From JAGFIY01 sp964499285 (GTDB lineage: Bacteria; Bacteroidota; Ignavibacteria; Ignavibacteriales; Melioribacteraceae): a stretch of 64,000 nt of DNA. Location of the stretch: positions 1 to 64,000 of the forward strand of contig CAZCLA010000011.1 of NCBI GenBank assembly GCA_964499285.1. The letters run 5' to 3'. Below, one piece after another: positions 25,328 through 34,473 of this stretch. The notes beneath the pieces are model-generated. The model was not told the DNA's origin. It saw only the letters and a list, made by a program, of their open reading frames with translations, and made no database searches. Position numbers and translations under genes: made by a program. The stretch's first letter is position 1, and each line of letters begins with the position of its first letter.

Positions 25328-25795
25328 ATGTCTATGTTTATGATTAACAATTTTATCCACTTACTTTTTGCGGTAATTTGGATTGGCGGAATGATCTTCA
25401 TGAATTTGGTTTTAATGCCGTCATTAAATTCAATTGATCCAAATGAGCGAGGAAAACTTTTCGCGCAGATAGCAAAACGATTTACAATTGTCGCTTGGGG
25501 AAGCACTCTCTTTTTACTTATCACTGGTTTTTTCAAGACACCGTCGGGAATGCTTTTCAACTTTTCAACTGATTACGGAATGATGATAACAATTAAACAT
25601 ATCCTGTTTCTTGTTATGATCGTTTTTGGAAGTATGATCACGTTTGTTGAAGCGCCGAAAATCAGAAAGTATGCTCCAAAGCCAGGGGAAAAGCCATCGC
25701 AAGAAGTTGTTCAGGCACATGGTAAAATTAAACTGCTTTCAGCCTGCAATATGGTTCTCGGGATTATCATTTTAATTTTGGTTTCAATCTATTAG
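25328..25795 (+). CDS. CopD-like small integral membrane protein
   Basis: A 155-residue protein with four spans (about 6-27, 55-76, 88-110 and 135-154). His10 in INNFIHLLFAVIWIGGMIF, the FxTxxxWGS region and a second His in MMITIKHILFLVMIVFG fit the heme/copper-binding CopD/DUF4149 superfamily, in which membrane histidines bind heme or copper. The start ATG follows GGGGGAT. Stands alone after a strong terminator. A role in copper handling or as a small cytochrome-like membrane protein is family-based inference. Confidence 0.65.
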   Translation: MSMFMINNFIHLLFAVIWIGGMIFMNLVLMPSLNSIDPNERGKLFAQIAKRFTIVAWGSTLFLLITGFFKTPSGMLFNFSTDYGMMITIKHILFLVMIVFGSMITFVEAPKIRKYAPKPGEKPSQEVVQAHGKIKLLSACNMVLGIIILILVSIY

Positions 25796-25847
25796 TAATC
25801 ATATTTATTGAGGCTGTTTCATCGTCCATTAATTATTTTAGAGTCTC

Positions 25848-26087
25848 TTAATTTTCGAATATATATTCAACATACGAAACAGCCTTATCTTCATAGTTTA
25901 GCATTTCATTTAGAACAATATTTTTTACCTGCATCACTTTCAATTTTTCGTCTATTCTCATAAGTTTGTAATCAAAATTTGTTAAATAATAAAAAAAAGG
26001 GAAAGATATGCCCGCTTCTAAGGAACCTGGCGCGAGTTTTTTAATACCACTTAAAATTTGACTTTCACACGGAATTAAACCCTCCAA
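25848..26087 (-). CDS. Possible small protein, 79 residues, unrecognised
   Basis: An open frame fills most of the 329-bp gap between the CopD-like gene and mgtE. The product has a natural amino-acid composition (for example SFPFFYYLTNFDYKLMRIDEKLKV) but no signal peptide or known motif. The TTG start lacks a well-placed ribosome site; GGAGGG lies immediately downstream of that TTG, so translation may begin at an unusual codon or the frame may be the remnant of a longer gene. Low certainty. Confidence 0.25.
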   Translation of the reverse strand: MEGLIPCESQILSGIKKLAPGSLEAGISFPFFYYLTNFDYKLMRIDEKLKVMQVKNIVLNEMLNYEDKAVSYVEYIFEN

Positions 26088-26124
26088 AAATTGGTTTTCT
26101 CCGTCGTGAAAGATGGAGGTACCA

Positions 26125-27504
26125 ATGAAAAATCTAATTTTTGTACCTGAATTAAAAGAGATTATTGCTGCTCAAAACTGGAATGATTTTATTAATCTAT
26201 CGGAAGATATGCACCCAGCGGAAATAGCGGAGATCATTTCCTCACTTGATCCTAAGGAAATCTGGGAGCTTATAGATAAGCTTATTATTGAGAAAAAAAG
26301 TGAAATATTCAGTCACCTTGAATCATCACTGCAAGTAGAGATTACCGAACTCATCGGAAGGCAGAAATTAGCAGAACTTCTCACAGAAATGCCCTCGGAT
26401 GATAGAGTGGATTTGTTTAAAAAATTCCCGGTTGAAATACAGGAAAATATTTTACCTGCATTAGCTCGAGCTGAGCGTGAAGATATTAGAAAACTTGCTT
26501 CTTATCCGGAAGGAAGTGCTGGATCTGTAATGACATCCGAGTATGTTTCCGTCCCTGACAATATTAGCGTCGAAGAAGCAATCAGAAGATTAAGGTTAGA
26601 AGCAACTAAAAAAGAAACTATTTATTACATCTATGTGATAGAAATTTCGCGAAAGTTAATAGGATTCGTTTCACTATCCGATTTGATTCTAGCTGATCCT
26701 TCTTCGCTTATTAGAGATGTGCTGCACCATGAAGTATTATTTGCTAAAGTCGATGAAGATCAAGAAAAAGTAGCAAGGAAGATTCAAAAATATGATTTGA
26801 TAGCTCTACCGGTTGTGGATGCTAATAACACATTAGTTGGTATTATCACTCACGATGACGCTCTTGATATTATGACTCAGGAGCAAACGGAAGACTTTGA
26901 AAAAATCATGGCTATTACTGGTTCTCATGAAGCGGGAGTTTATCTAAAAACACCTGCGATTGTTCACTTTAAAAATCGTGCTATCTGGATTGTTTCACTT
27001 GCAGCTCTCGGTTTGGTATCTGGCGCCATAATACACAGTTTTGAATCAACTTTAACAAACTTTATGATTCTAGCTCTCTATATGCCGATGGTTGCAGATA
27101 CGGGAGGAAATACCGGGAGTCAATCTGCGACTGTAGTTGTTAGAGCATTAGCACTTGGTGAATTGACTTTTAAAGATTCATTTAAAGTATTGTGGAAAGA
27201 ATTTAGAATATCTGTTATGCTCGCCGGTGTACTTGGGGTTTTATCGTGGCTGAAAGTATGGTTATTCTCGCACGGTTCAGAAATGTCGGGTAATTTCACG
27301 CTTGAAAAAATTGGATTTGTTATCGCTGCAGCTCTTTCGCTGCAAGTGATTACCGCAACATTGATTGGGGCTATTCTGCCATTGGCCGCCTCAAAATTTA
27401 AATTTGATCCGGCGGTAGTTGCCAGCCCTGCACTAACCACAGTAGTTGATATTACTGGTCTTCTAATCTATTTCTTTACTGCAAAGTTACTGTTGGGAAT
27501 ATGA
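26125..27504 (+). CDS. mgtE: Magnesium transporter MgtE
   Basis: 459 residues from ATG 26125, placed 6 nt after GGAGGT; the ATG at 26113 overlaps that ribosome site and is rejected. The N-terminal acidic superhelical domain (about 1-125, LHPAEIAEI-like: MHPAEIAEIISSLDP) is followed by two CBS domains (about 135-250) that sense cytosolic Mg2+, a connecting helix and five spans (about 285-459). Family hallmarks are YMPMVADTGGNTGSQSATVVVRAL in the pore region and DPAVVASPALTTVVDITGL in the last spans. Mg2+-gated import channel in the inner membrane. Confidence 0.95.
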   Translation: MKNLIFVPELKEIIAAQNWNDFINLSEDMHPAEIAEIISSLDPKEIWELIDKLIIEKKSEIFSHLESSLQVEITELIGRQKLAELLTEMPSDDRVDLFKKFPVEIQENILPALARAEREDIRKLASYPEGSAGSVMTSEYVSVPDNISVEEAIRRLRLEATKKETIYYIYVIEISRKLIGFVSLSDLILADPSSLIRDVLHHEVLFAKVDEDQEKVARKIQKYDLIALPVVDANNTLVGIITHDDALDIMTQEQTEDFEKIMAITGSHEAGVYLKTPAIVHFKNRAIWIVSLAALGLVSGAIIHSFESTLTNFMILALYMPMVADTGGNTGSQSATVVVRALALGELTFKDSFKVLWKEFRISVMLAGVLGVLSWLKVWLFSHGSEMSGNFTLEKIGFVIAAALSLQVITATLIGAILPLAASKFKFDPAVVASPALTTVVDITGLLIYFFTAKLLLGI

Positions 27505-27632
27505 TAATTATCTTTGTGATTTAATTTCAGTAAAGATAAATCCGTTCAATGCCGAATAGAAAGTTCGTTCATTCTATCCTTTTACATTTTTCATTGCAAA
27601 CCTAGTGTTTATAGAGTAAATTTCATTTTCTT

Positions 27633-28478
27633 ATGAAAAAAATTATTTTTTCGAAATTTACCGCTGCAGGCAACGATTTTGTTCTGCTTGATGAAGCGCT
27701 GAATCCGGACTTGAATACAAATAAAGAATTAGCTGTTATTCTATGTGACAGAAAATTCGGAATCGGGGCTGATGGATTGCTCATTTATTCTGGAAAATTT
27801 AATGATGAAATCTCGGTTAAGTATTTCAACTCCGATGGCTCAAGCGGGTCGCTATGCGGAAACGGATCAAGATGTGCCGCTGAATATTATTTCGAAAAAT
27901 CAGTCGGGGAAAGGGTCGATGTAAAAATTTATAACTTGGGTGTCCAGTATTCAGCCGAAAAATTGGAAAATAATTTAGTGAAATTCGGTTCCTTTCGAAT
28001 TAATATCTTAAATGAAAATATAGAAATAGAAAATAAATCATTGAAATTAAACGGAATTTGGGTTGATACTGGATCACCACATCTTGTTGCAGATTTTGAT
28101 GAAATAAATTTTTCTGAGAAACAGCAAAAATTCTTCGAGTTCGATTTTGCTTCCACGGCTGCGAAAATTAGACACGATGAAATTTTTACTGAATCCGGAA
28201 CAAATGTGATTTTTATAAGACAAAACGGTGACGAGTTTTTGATAAGATCATTTGAGCGAGGAGTTGAATCAGAAACTTTGGCGTGTGGTTCCGGTGCTGT
28301 TGCTGCTGCAGTATTTTGTGCCTTAAAACGACATAATAGTGCACCGGTAAATTTTAGAACAATTAAAGACTTTATTCTTAGTGTTGAGTTCGAAAAAGTG
28401 AACAATAATTTCGAATCGGTCTTCTTAACAGGTCCGGTTGAACACTTGTTTGATGGAGAATTTTTTTATAAAAAATAA
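27633..28478 (+). CDS. dapF: Diaminopimelate epimerase
   Basis: A 281-residue cytoplasmic enzyme interconverting LL- and meso-diaminopimelate for lysine and peptidoglycan synthesis. Opens with FSKFTAAGNDFVLLD. The two catalytic cysteines are Cys75 in GSLCGNGSRCAA and Cys218 in ETLACGSGAVAAA, with the RSFERGVESET substrate motif just before the second. Length is that of the family. It is followed 15 bp downstream by a small monooxygenase-fold protein and then a PHP protein, a likely operon. Confidence 0.96.
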   Translation: MKKIIFSKFTAAGNDFVLLDEALNPDLNTNKELAVILCDRKFGIGADGLLIYSGKFNDEISVKYFNSDGSSGSLCGNGSRCAAEYYFEKSVGERVDVKIYNLGVQYSAEKLENNLVKFGSFRINILNENIEIENKSLKLNGIWVDTGSPHLVADFDEINFSEKQQKFFEFDFASTAAKIRHDEIFTESGTNVIFIRQNGDEFLIRSFERGVESETLACGSGAVAAAVFCALKRHNSAPVNFRTIKDFILSVEFEKVNNNFESVFLTGPVEHLFDGEFFYKK

Positions 28479-28493
28479 ATCTAGAGGAAAAAA

Positions 28494-28790
28494 ATGCCTA
28501 AAGCTGTATTTACAATTCGGTATGATATCATACCGAAAAAGAGAGATGAATATCTCGATGTTATCAGAGAGTTAAAAACTCTCATTAAAGCCGATGGACT
28601 TGAAAGTTATTCAGTGTTTGAACATAAAAATCACGAGAATACTTTTACGGAAATCTATCTATTCGAAAGTAGAAAGGCATATGAGGATTTTGACGATGAT
28701 CCTGACGAAAGAGTAGATATTCTTATGAACAAACTTTCGGATATGATTGTGCAGCAATCAACTAATTATTCAGTGTTATATGAAATTTAA
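28494..28790 (+). CDS. Dimeric alpha/beta-barrel (ABM-like) small protein
   Basis: A 98-residue protein behind AGAGGAAAA. It starts VFTIRYDIIPKKRDEYLDVIREL and continues with GLESYSVFEHKNHENTFTEIYLF, the ferredoxin-like beta-alpha-beta pattern of the antibiotic-biosynthesis-monooxygenase/EthD type dimeric barrels. No heme ligand or catalytic residue stands out, so no reaction can be named. It lies between dapF and the PHP gene with short gaps (15 and 5 bp). Confidence 0.6.
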   Translation: MPKAVFTIRYDIIPKKRDEYLDVIRELKTLIKADGLESYSVFEHKNHENTFTEIYLFESRKAYEDFDDDPDERVDILMNKLSDMIVQQSTNYSVLYEI

Positions 28791-28795
28791 TTTTT

Positions 28796-29845
28796 ATGTT
28801 TGAATATGTAGGTGCTTTACATATGCATTCGACGTATTCAGACGGATCGGGTACTGTCGAAGAAATTGCAAAATATGCAGACGAAGTCGGACTGGATTAT
28901 ATAATACTGACCGATCACAATACCCTTCGAGCACTTAATGAAGGAAAAGAAAAATGGTACGGAAATACTCTGCTTCTTGTCGGTTGTGAAATAAATGATA
29001 GAAATAATCAAAATCATTATTTAGCTCTCAATATAAAGGAGACTTATTCAACACGCCTGGCTGCCGAAGAATACGTAAAGAAAGTTAAGGATGCAGGTGG
29101 TATTGGATTTTTGGCTCATCCCCACGAAAAAAGGGATTCGATGGAAGAACATCCGCCGTATCCATGGACTGCTTGGAATACGAAAGAATTTACCGGTATC
29201 GAAATCTGGAATCATATGAGCGAATGGATGGAAGGATTGACAGAACAGAATAAATTCAATCATTTTGTTCATCCACTTCGTTCAATCGTTTCTCCTAATG
29301 CTGAATCCGTAAAAGTTTGGGACAAACTTAATCTCGAAAGAAAAGTTGTGGGTATAGGTGGTGTAGATGCACACGCTCACAAAATAAATCTTATGGGATT
29401 TTTTGAAGTAGAAGTTTTTCCGTACAAGGTTCTTTTTAAATCTGTACGAACTCATGTTTTTTGCGAAACAAATATCGAAAAAGGGGAAACTTCTAAACAA
29501 TTAGAAAATGCGAAAAATCTCGTCTATTCGGCTTTGGAACATGGCAGATGTTTCGTTTCAAATTATTATCACGGAGATGCAAAGGGATTTAGGTTTTTCG
29601 GAGAAGCCGAAAATAAAATTTTTCATATGGGTGATACCATCAAATTAACGGGGAAGGTGAAACTTAGGGTTATACTTCCTAACATCAGCGGACGTATAAT
29701 ATTGATTAAAAACGGCGGAATGGTGGATGAAGTAGATAATTTTGACGCAGAATTCATAATAACTCAACCCGGAATTTATCGAGTCGAGGTTTATCAGGAA
29801 GAAAATGCGTGGATTTTTTCGAACCACATACGCATTGTTGAATAA
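28796..29845 (+). CDS. PHP-domain metal-dependent hydrolase
   Basis: A 349-residue protein. The PHP-domain metal ligands are visible as LHMHSTYSDGSG (about 8-19), ILTDHNTLRAL (about 38-48), CEINDRN (about 65), LAHPHEKRDS (about 106) and GIGGVDAHAHK (about 187). These form the trinuclear site of PHP phosphoesterases. The C-terminal 90 residues look like a beta-sandwich extension (KVKLRVILPNISGRIILIKNGG). Likely a cytoplasmic phosphoesterase; substrate not deducible. Starts 5 bp after the preceding stop. Confidence 0.8.
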   Translation: MFEYVGALHMHSTYSDGSGTVEEIAKYADEVGLDYIILTDHNTLRALNEGKEKWYGNTLLLVGCEINDRNNQNHYLALNIKETYSTRLAAEEYVKKVKDAGGIGFLAHPHEKRDSMEEHPPYPWTAWNTKEFTGIEIWNHMSEWMEGLTEQNKFNHFVHPLRSIVSPNAESVKVWDKLNLERKVVGIGGVDAHAHKINLMGFFEVEVFPYKVLFKSVRTHVFCETNIEKGETSKQLENAKNLVYSALEHGRCFVSNYYHGDAKGFRFFGEAENKIFHMGDTIKLTGKVKLRVILPNISGRIILIKNGGMVDEVDNFDAEFIITQPGIYRVEVYQEENAWIFSNHIRIVE

Positions 29846-29913
29846 TTGTTAATCAGAATACATTTTTTTATCTTAACCGCTTCAAAAAATTGAAATAATA
29901 TAACGGAGTAGAT

Positions 29914-30600
29914 GTGTTAGCGAAAAAAAAGAAACTAACCAAAAAGCAGATCAAAGAAGATAAGTTAGTAACTTATTACAACCGAGTGCTCGAATTTTTT
30001 AACGATTTCAAACAGCAGATTTCAATTGCCGCTATTGCCGTTGCAGTAATTGTTGTTGCAATAATTGTTTACAATAACAAAACTGAAGCCGATAATTTAG
30101 CAGCAACCACAGAACTCGCAAGAGTTATGCCAATTTATGAAAGAGGAAATTTCAGACAGGCTATTGACGGTCAGCCGGGAACTAACAACATCGGATTGTA
30201 CAAAATCGTTGACGAATATGGTTCATCGGAACAGGGTGAAGTTGCAAAAATCTATCTAGCAAACAGTTATTATTATCTCGGGAAAGTCGATTCTGCCTTA
30301 ACATTTTATTCTGATTTCGGAGGAAGCAACAAAATGTTCAAAGCTACTGCACTTGCAGGTGAGGCTTCTTGTTATCAAAGTATGGGAGAATTTGAGAAAG
30401 CTGCTTCAAAATTCGGAAGTGCTGCAGGTATAGATAAGTTTAACGCACTAAATGCTGATTACTTATTAAATGCAGGCCTCTGCTATGTTGAAGCCGGTCA
30501 GAAAAAAGACGCTAAAACTGTTTTTGAAAAATTGGGAGAGGAATATCCAAATTCGGCACCCGGCAGAGATATCGACAGATATTTGGTTATGGTGAAATAA
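29914..30600 (+). CDS. Membrane-anchored TPR protein, YfgM-like
   Basis: A 228-residue protein; GTG 29914 follows AACGGAG. A basic N-terminal cytoplasmic part (AKKKKLTKKQIKEDK) precedes one span (about 36-55: ISIAAIAVAVIVVAIIVY) and a periplasmic tetratricopeptide domain with repeats near 100-125, 140-165 and 180-215 (VAKIYLANSYYYLGKVDSAL; ADYLLNAGLCYVEAGQKKDA). The layout matches YfgM/tetratricopeptide-anchored proteins associated with envelope protein biogenesis. It heads a rightward run that continues with efp and accBC. Confidence 0.75.
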   Translation: MLAKKKKLTKKQIKEDKLVTYYNRVLEFFNDFKQQISIAAIAVAVIVVAIIVYNNKTEADNLAATTELARVMPIYERGNFRQAIDGQPGTNNIGLYKIVDEYGSSEQGEVAKIYLANSYYYLGKVDSALTFYSDFGGSNKMFKATALAGEASCYQSMGEFEKAASKFGSAAGIDKFNALNADYLLNAGLCYVEAGQKKDAKTVFEKLGEEYPNSAPGRDIDRYLVMVK

Positions 30601-30659
30601 AATATTGACTTTATCCTATTACCTAACTATTTTTTTCAAATCTAATTGATGGAAAAGAA

Positions 30660-31226
30660 ATGGCTGATACCTCAGATTTCAGAAATGGATTAATAATTAA
30701 ATTTAAAAACGATCTTTATAGTATTACCGAATTTCAACACGTAAAACCCGGTAAAGGTGGGGCATTTGTTAGGACAATGCTTAAAAATTTGAGAACAGGT
30801 AAAGTTCTTGATAATACCTTCCGTGCCGGCGAAAGTGTTGATATTGTTCGTGTAGAAAGAAGAAAATATCAGTATCTTTATAAAGAATCCGGTGGATTTG
30901 TGTTGATGGATTATGATACATACGAGCAGATGACAGTTCCCGAAGAAACATTCGATGAAGGTAGAGTTTTCTTAAAAGAAGGGCTGGATGTTGAACTTCT
31001 GCTAGATGATCAAGATAAAATTGTCACTGCTGAACTTCCCATTTTTGTTGAATTGGAAGTGACCGAGACTGAACCCGGTTTTAAGGGAGATACTGCAACT
31101 AATGTAATGAAGCCGGCTACAGTTGAAACCGGAGCGAGTGTCCAAGTGCCTTTGTTTATTAACATTGGTGATATGCTTAAAATTGATACTCGTACCGGAA
31201 CCTACGTTGAGAGAGTAAAAAAATAA
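30660..31226 (+). CDS. efp: Translation elongation factor P
   Basis: A 188-residue, three-domain L-shaped factor that relieves ribosome stalling at proline stretches. Domain I has the tip loop HVKPGKGGAF with Lys32 in the position of the lysine modified in E. coli (PGKG). The GSTVDIVRV-like segment reads GESVDIVRVERRKYQYLY, and the C-terminal signature is VQVPLFINIGDMLKIDTRTG TYVER. ATG preceded by GGAAAAG. No epmA/epmB modification genes are visible in the window. Followed closely by accB, an arrangement common in bacteria. Confidence 0.97.
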   Translation: MADTSDFRNGLIIKFKNDLYSITEFQHVKPGKGGAFVRTMLKNLRTGKVLDNTFRAGESVDIVRVERRKYQYLYKESGGFVLMDYDTYEQMTVPEETFDEGRVFLKEGLDVELLLDDQDKIVTAELPIFVELEVTETEPGFKGDTATNVMKPATVETGASVQVPLFINIGDMLKIDTRTGTYVERVKK

Positions 31227-31235
31227 TTGGTGATT

Positions 31236-31712
31236 ATGGATATCAACCTACTTAAAAGACTCATTAGAGTCGTCGAAAAAAGTGATATAACTGATTTCTC
31301 CGTTCAGGAAGGAGATTTGAAGGTTAGAATTTCAAAACGAGTTGACGGAACTACAGGGCAATATGTTCAACCGCAAATTTTTCAACAGCCTGTTCCGACT
31401 CAGCAAATTGAAACAAAACAGGAAACACCGAAGGATTCCGCTCAAACTCCAAAATCCGATTCATCTTCTAATCTTCACGAAATTAAGTCGCCCATTGTCG
31501 GAACGTTCTATAGAGCACCGGCACCGGATGCCGATCCTTACATTCAGGTTGGTGATGAAATAATGGAAGGAGCGGTTTTATGCATAGTTGAAGCAATGAA
31601 ACTTATGAACGAGATCGAAAGCGATGTAGGTGGTAAGATTGTTAAAATACTGGTTGAGAATGCAACTCCGGTTGAATACAATCAACCGCTTTTCCTTATT
31701 GAAAAAAAATAA
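31236..31712 (+). CDS. accB: Biotin carboxyl carrier protein of acetyl-CoA carboxylase
   Basis: 158 residues from ATG 31236 (preceded by GGTG); a TTG nine bases earlier is possible but touches the efp stop. The N-terminus MDINLLKRLIRVVEKSDITD is typical, followed by a Pro/Gln-rich flexible linker and the biotinyl domain, IKSPIVGTFYRAPAPDADPY up to the biotin site VEAMKLMNE, where Lys is biotinylated. It carries CO2 between biotin carboxylase (next gene) and the carboxyltransferase, which is not in this window. Confidence 0.96.
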   Translation: MDINLLKRLIRVVEKSDITDFSVQEGDLKVRISKRVDGTTGQYVQPQIFQQPVPTQQIETKQETPKDSAQTPKSDSSSNLHEIKSPIVGTFYRAPAPDADPYIQVGDEIMEGAVLCIVEAMKLMNEIESDVGGKIVKILVENATPVEYNQPLFLIEKK

Positions 31713-31739
31713 ACTTGTCCAAATAGTCCAGGTGATTTT

Positions 31740-33080
31740 TTGTTTCATAAAATTCTAATCGCAAATCGCGGTGAAATTGCTTTAAGAGTAATCAGAACTT
31801 GTAAAGAACTCGGGATAAAAACCGTTGCTGTGTATTCCGAAGCTGATAGAGATTCCTTACACGTTGTGCTTGCCGATGAAGCGGTTTGTATTGGTCCTCC
31901 TCCATCTACAGAAAGTTATCTCAAAATTCCAAGCATTATCTCTGCAGCACAAGTTACAGGCGCTGATGCAATTCACCCGGGTTACGGATTTCTTGCAGAG
32001 AATGCAGATTTTAGTGCAATCTGTCAGGAATCAAACATCAAGTTTATAGGTCCCTCTCCTAGTATGATCGAAAACATGGGGGATAAAGCACTCGCTAAAG
32101 AAACTATGCGGAAAGTAGGTGTTCCCGTAGTTCCCGGTAGTTTGGGCCTTATAAAGGATGTATCCGAAGCAAAGAAAATTGCTGCGGAAATAGGTTATCC
32201 CGTAATGTTGAAAGCATCTGCCGGAGGCGGTGGAAAAGGTATGAGGATTGTTTGGGATGAAGAAAAAATTGAAAAAGCATTCCAAACTGCAAGTACAGAA
32301 GCCGGTTCTGCATTCGGTAATTCTGCACTCTACATGGAAAAGTATATTGAAAATCCGAGGCATGTTGAGATTCAAGTTATAGGTGATGGAAAAGGTGAAG
32401 TTTATCATTACGGAGAGAGGGATTGTACGGTTCAGAGAAGACATCAAAAACTTATCGAAGAAACACCATCTCCTATAATAACACCTGAAGTGAGAGAAAA
32501 AATGGCTGAGGCATCAATTCTCGGATGTCAAGCAGTTCGCTATGAAGGTGCAGGAACGATTGAGTTTCTTGTTGATAAATATTTGAATTTTTACTTTATC
32601 GAGATGAATACAAGAATTCAAGTCGAACATCCCGTAAGTGAAATGGTAAATAATGTTGATTTAATAAAACAGCAAATTTTAGTGGCAAGTGATGGTATTG
32701 TTGAAGATAAACCTCATCAACCCTATGGTCATAGTTTCGAATTTAGGATAAACGCTGAAGATCCCGATCATAATTTTAGACCATCTCCGGGTAGAATTGA
32801 ATATGTGCATTTTCCCGGAGGATTTGGAGTACGGATAGATTCGCACGTTTACACCGATTATATTATCCCGCCTTACTATGATTCCTTAATTGCAAAGCTA
32901 ATAGTTTGGGGAACAGATAGAAAGCATGCTATTATGAGAGCACGAAGAGCTTTTGAAGAAATGACAATTGAAGGAATAAAAACAACAATGCCTTTTCATA
33001 AAGCAGTGCTTGAAAACGATAAATTTTTAAAAGGCGATTACGATACATCCTTTATCGATCACTTATTAATAAAAAAATAG
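31740..33080 (+). CDS. accC: Biotin carboxylase of acetyl-CoA carboxylase
   Basis: A 446-residue ATP-grasp enzyme that carboxylates biotin on AccB. TTG 31740 follows CCAGGTGA and gives MFHKILIANRGEIALRVIRT, the canonical N-terminus. Visible motifs are HPGYGFLAENADF, the Gly-rich ATP loop KASAGGGGKGMRIV (about 158-171), ERDCTVQRRHQKLIEE, FIEMNTRIQVEHPVSE with catalytic residues, and FRPSPGRIEY. Length is normal. Part of the efp-accB-accC-gcvH operon. Confidence 0.97.
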   Translation: MFHKILIANRGEIALRVIRTCKELGIKTVAVYSEADRDSLHVVLADEAVCIGPPPSTESYLKIPSIISAAQVTGADAIHPGYGFLAENADFSAICQESNIKFIGPSPSMIENMGDKALAKETMRKVGVPVVPGSLGLIKDVSEAKKIAAEIGYPVMLKASAGGGGKGMRIVWDEEKIEKAFQTASTEAGSAFGNSALYMEKYIENPRHVEIQVIGDGKGEVYHYGERDCTVQRRHQKLIEETPSPIITPEVREKMAEASILGCQAVRYEGAGTIEFLVDKYLNFYFIEMNTRIQVEHPVSEMVNNVDLIKQQILVASDGIVEDKPHQPYGHSFEFRINAEDPDHNFRPSPGRIEYVHFPGGFGVRIDSHVYTDYIIPPYYDSLIAKLIVWGTDRKHAIMRARRAFEEMTIEGIKTTMPFHKAVLENDKFLKGDYDTSFIDHLLIKK

Positions 33081-33088
33081 AGGTCAAG

Positions 33089-33469
33089 ATGAATATCCCG
33101 CAAAATTTAAAGTACACAAACGATCATGAATGGATTAAAGTTGAAGGCAATATAGGAATAATCGGAATTACCGATTACGCTCAAGGTGAATTAGGAGATA
33201 TTGTTTTTATCGACATCGATCCAGATTTGCAGGAAATTAACAACGGTGATTCATTTGGTTCAATTGAAGCGGTTAAAACTGTAAGCGATCTTTTCGCTCC
33301 ATGCAGCGGAAAAGTAGTTGAGATAAATTCAAAACTTGAAGATGAACCGCAACTTGTTAACAGTGATCCCTACGGCGACGGTTGGTTAATTAAAATTGAA
33401 ATTTCGGATTTAAGTGAATTAGATAACTTGATGGACAGCGAAAGTTACAAGAATCAAATTGGTCAATGA
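33089..33469 (+). CDS. gcvH: Glycine cleavage system H protein
   Basis: A 126-residue lipoyl carrier protein; ATG after GAGGTCAAG. The lipoylated lysine lies in SIEAVKTVSDLFAP, and the fold signatures YTNDHEWIKVEGNIGIIGIT and LGDIVFIDIDP are present. No gcvT or gcvP lies in this window, so it either serves a glycine cleavage complex encoded elsewhere or lipoate relay. Its stop overlaps the start of the next gene (ATGA). Confidence 0.95.
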   Translation: MNIPQNLKYTNDHEWIKVEGNIGIIGITDYAQGELGDIVFIDIDPDLQEINNGDSFGSIEAVKTVSDLFAPCSGKVVEINSKLEDEPQLVNSDPYGDGWLIKIEISDLSELDNLMDSESYKNQIGQ

Positions 33470-34473
33470 AAATATTATACGTATCCGGTTATACCCGGAT
33501 GGTATTGTTTAATAAACTTCTGCCTAAAGCGCTTCGAAATAATGGTTTTGATGTGATTGAATTTGATTGGAATTCGGTAAAAAAGTTTAACCGGATTCTA
33601 AATTTAATTCCTCGAGATAAGGTTGAAATTGAAATAAACAACAAACTAATCAAAACTGCCAGAAAAGAGAAACCGAATTTTATTTTTATTTTGAAAGGCG
33701 AACCGGTTTCTATCGAAACATTAGACATTCTTAGAAATGAAATTGGAGCACTTACTTTTAACTGGTTCGGTGATGATCCTTGGGAATTTCCAAGTTTTTC
33801 AGGCAAAATTGCAAATCATTATAATTTCTTTTTCACTTATGACCCATATACCGTAAAGCTCTACAACGACATTGGACAACAAAATGCATTTCATCTTCCG
33901 TACGGATATGATCAAAATTTGGTTGAATCAATTGAACTGTTAGATAAAGAGAGAACAAAATACGAATGTGACATTGCTTTTATTGGCAGCCATTATCCGA
34001 AACGCGAAGAACTTCTTATACAATTGAAAAACAAATACAACCTGAAGATATGGGGAAGAGGTTGGAAAGGGACTAAATGCGAGGATGTTTATCAAGGTTC
34101 GGCGTTATACGGGATAGAGATGCTTAAGGCAATGAAATCAGTAAAAATACTACTTAATATTCATAAAGGCTTTGAAGAAGGTGTGGAAGAATCCGGTGAA
34201 GGATTGAATTTAAGAGTCATGGAAGCTGCTGCATCAAAATCATTTCAACTTACGAATACTCAGGCTGATATTAAAAACCGATTTGTTCCGGGAAAAGAAA
34301 TTGAAGTTTTCGAAACTTGGAATGAATGTCTGGATAAAATTGAATATTTTTTAAACAATGAAAAAAAACGTAAAGCTATAACAGAAGCAGGTTATGCTAG
34401 ATTTCTTAAAGATCATACGCTTGATAAAAGGATGAATGAAATGATGACAATTATGCAAAACCGCAAAAACTAA
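33466..34473 (+). CDS. CgeB-like glycosyltransferase
   Basis: A 335-residue GT-B type protein. The N-terminal half has the pattern of DUF3880/CgeB proteins (FIFILKGEPVSIETLDILR and FNWFGDDPWEFP). The C-terminal half has CDIAFIGSHYPKREELL, KIWGRGW, LLNIHKG and GLNLRVMEAAASKSFQLT, the acceptor/donor-binding signature of glycosyltransferase family 1-like proteins. It overlaps gcvH by four bases and abuts guaA, so is co-transcribed. Probably modifies a cell-surface glycan or protein; substrate unknown. Confidence 0.75.
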   Translation: MKILYVSGYTRMVLFNKLLPKALRNNGFDVIEFDWNSVKKFNRILNLIPRDKVEIEINNKLIKTARKEKPNFIFILKGEPVSIETLDILRNEIGALTFNWFGDDPWEFPSFSGKIANHYNFFFTYDPYTVKLYNDIGQQNAFHLPYGYDQNLVESIELLDKERTKYECDIAFIGSHYPKREELLIQLKNKYNLKIWGRGWKGTKCEDVYQGSALYGIEMLKAMKSVKILLNIHKGFEEGVEESGEGLNLRVMEAAASKSFQLTNTQADIKNRFVPGKEIEVFETWNECLDKIEYFLNNEKKRKAITEAGYARFLKDHTLDKRMNEMMTIMQNRKN

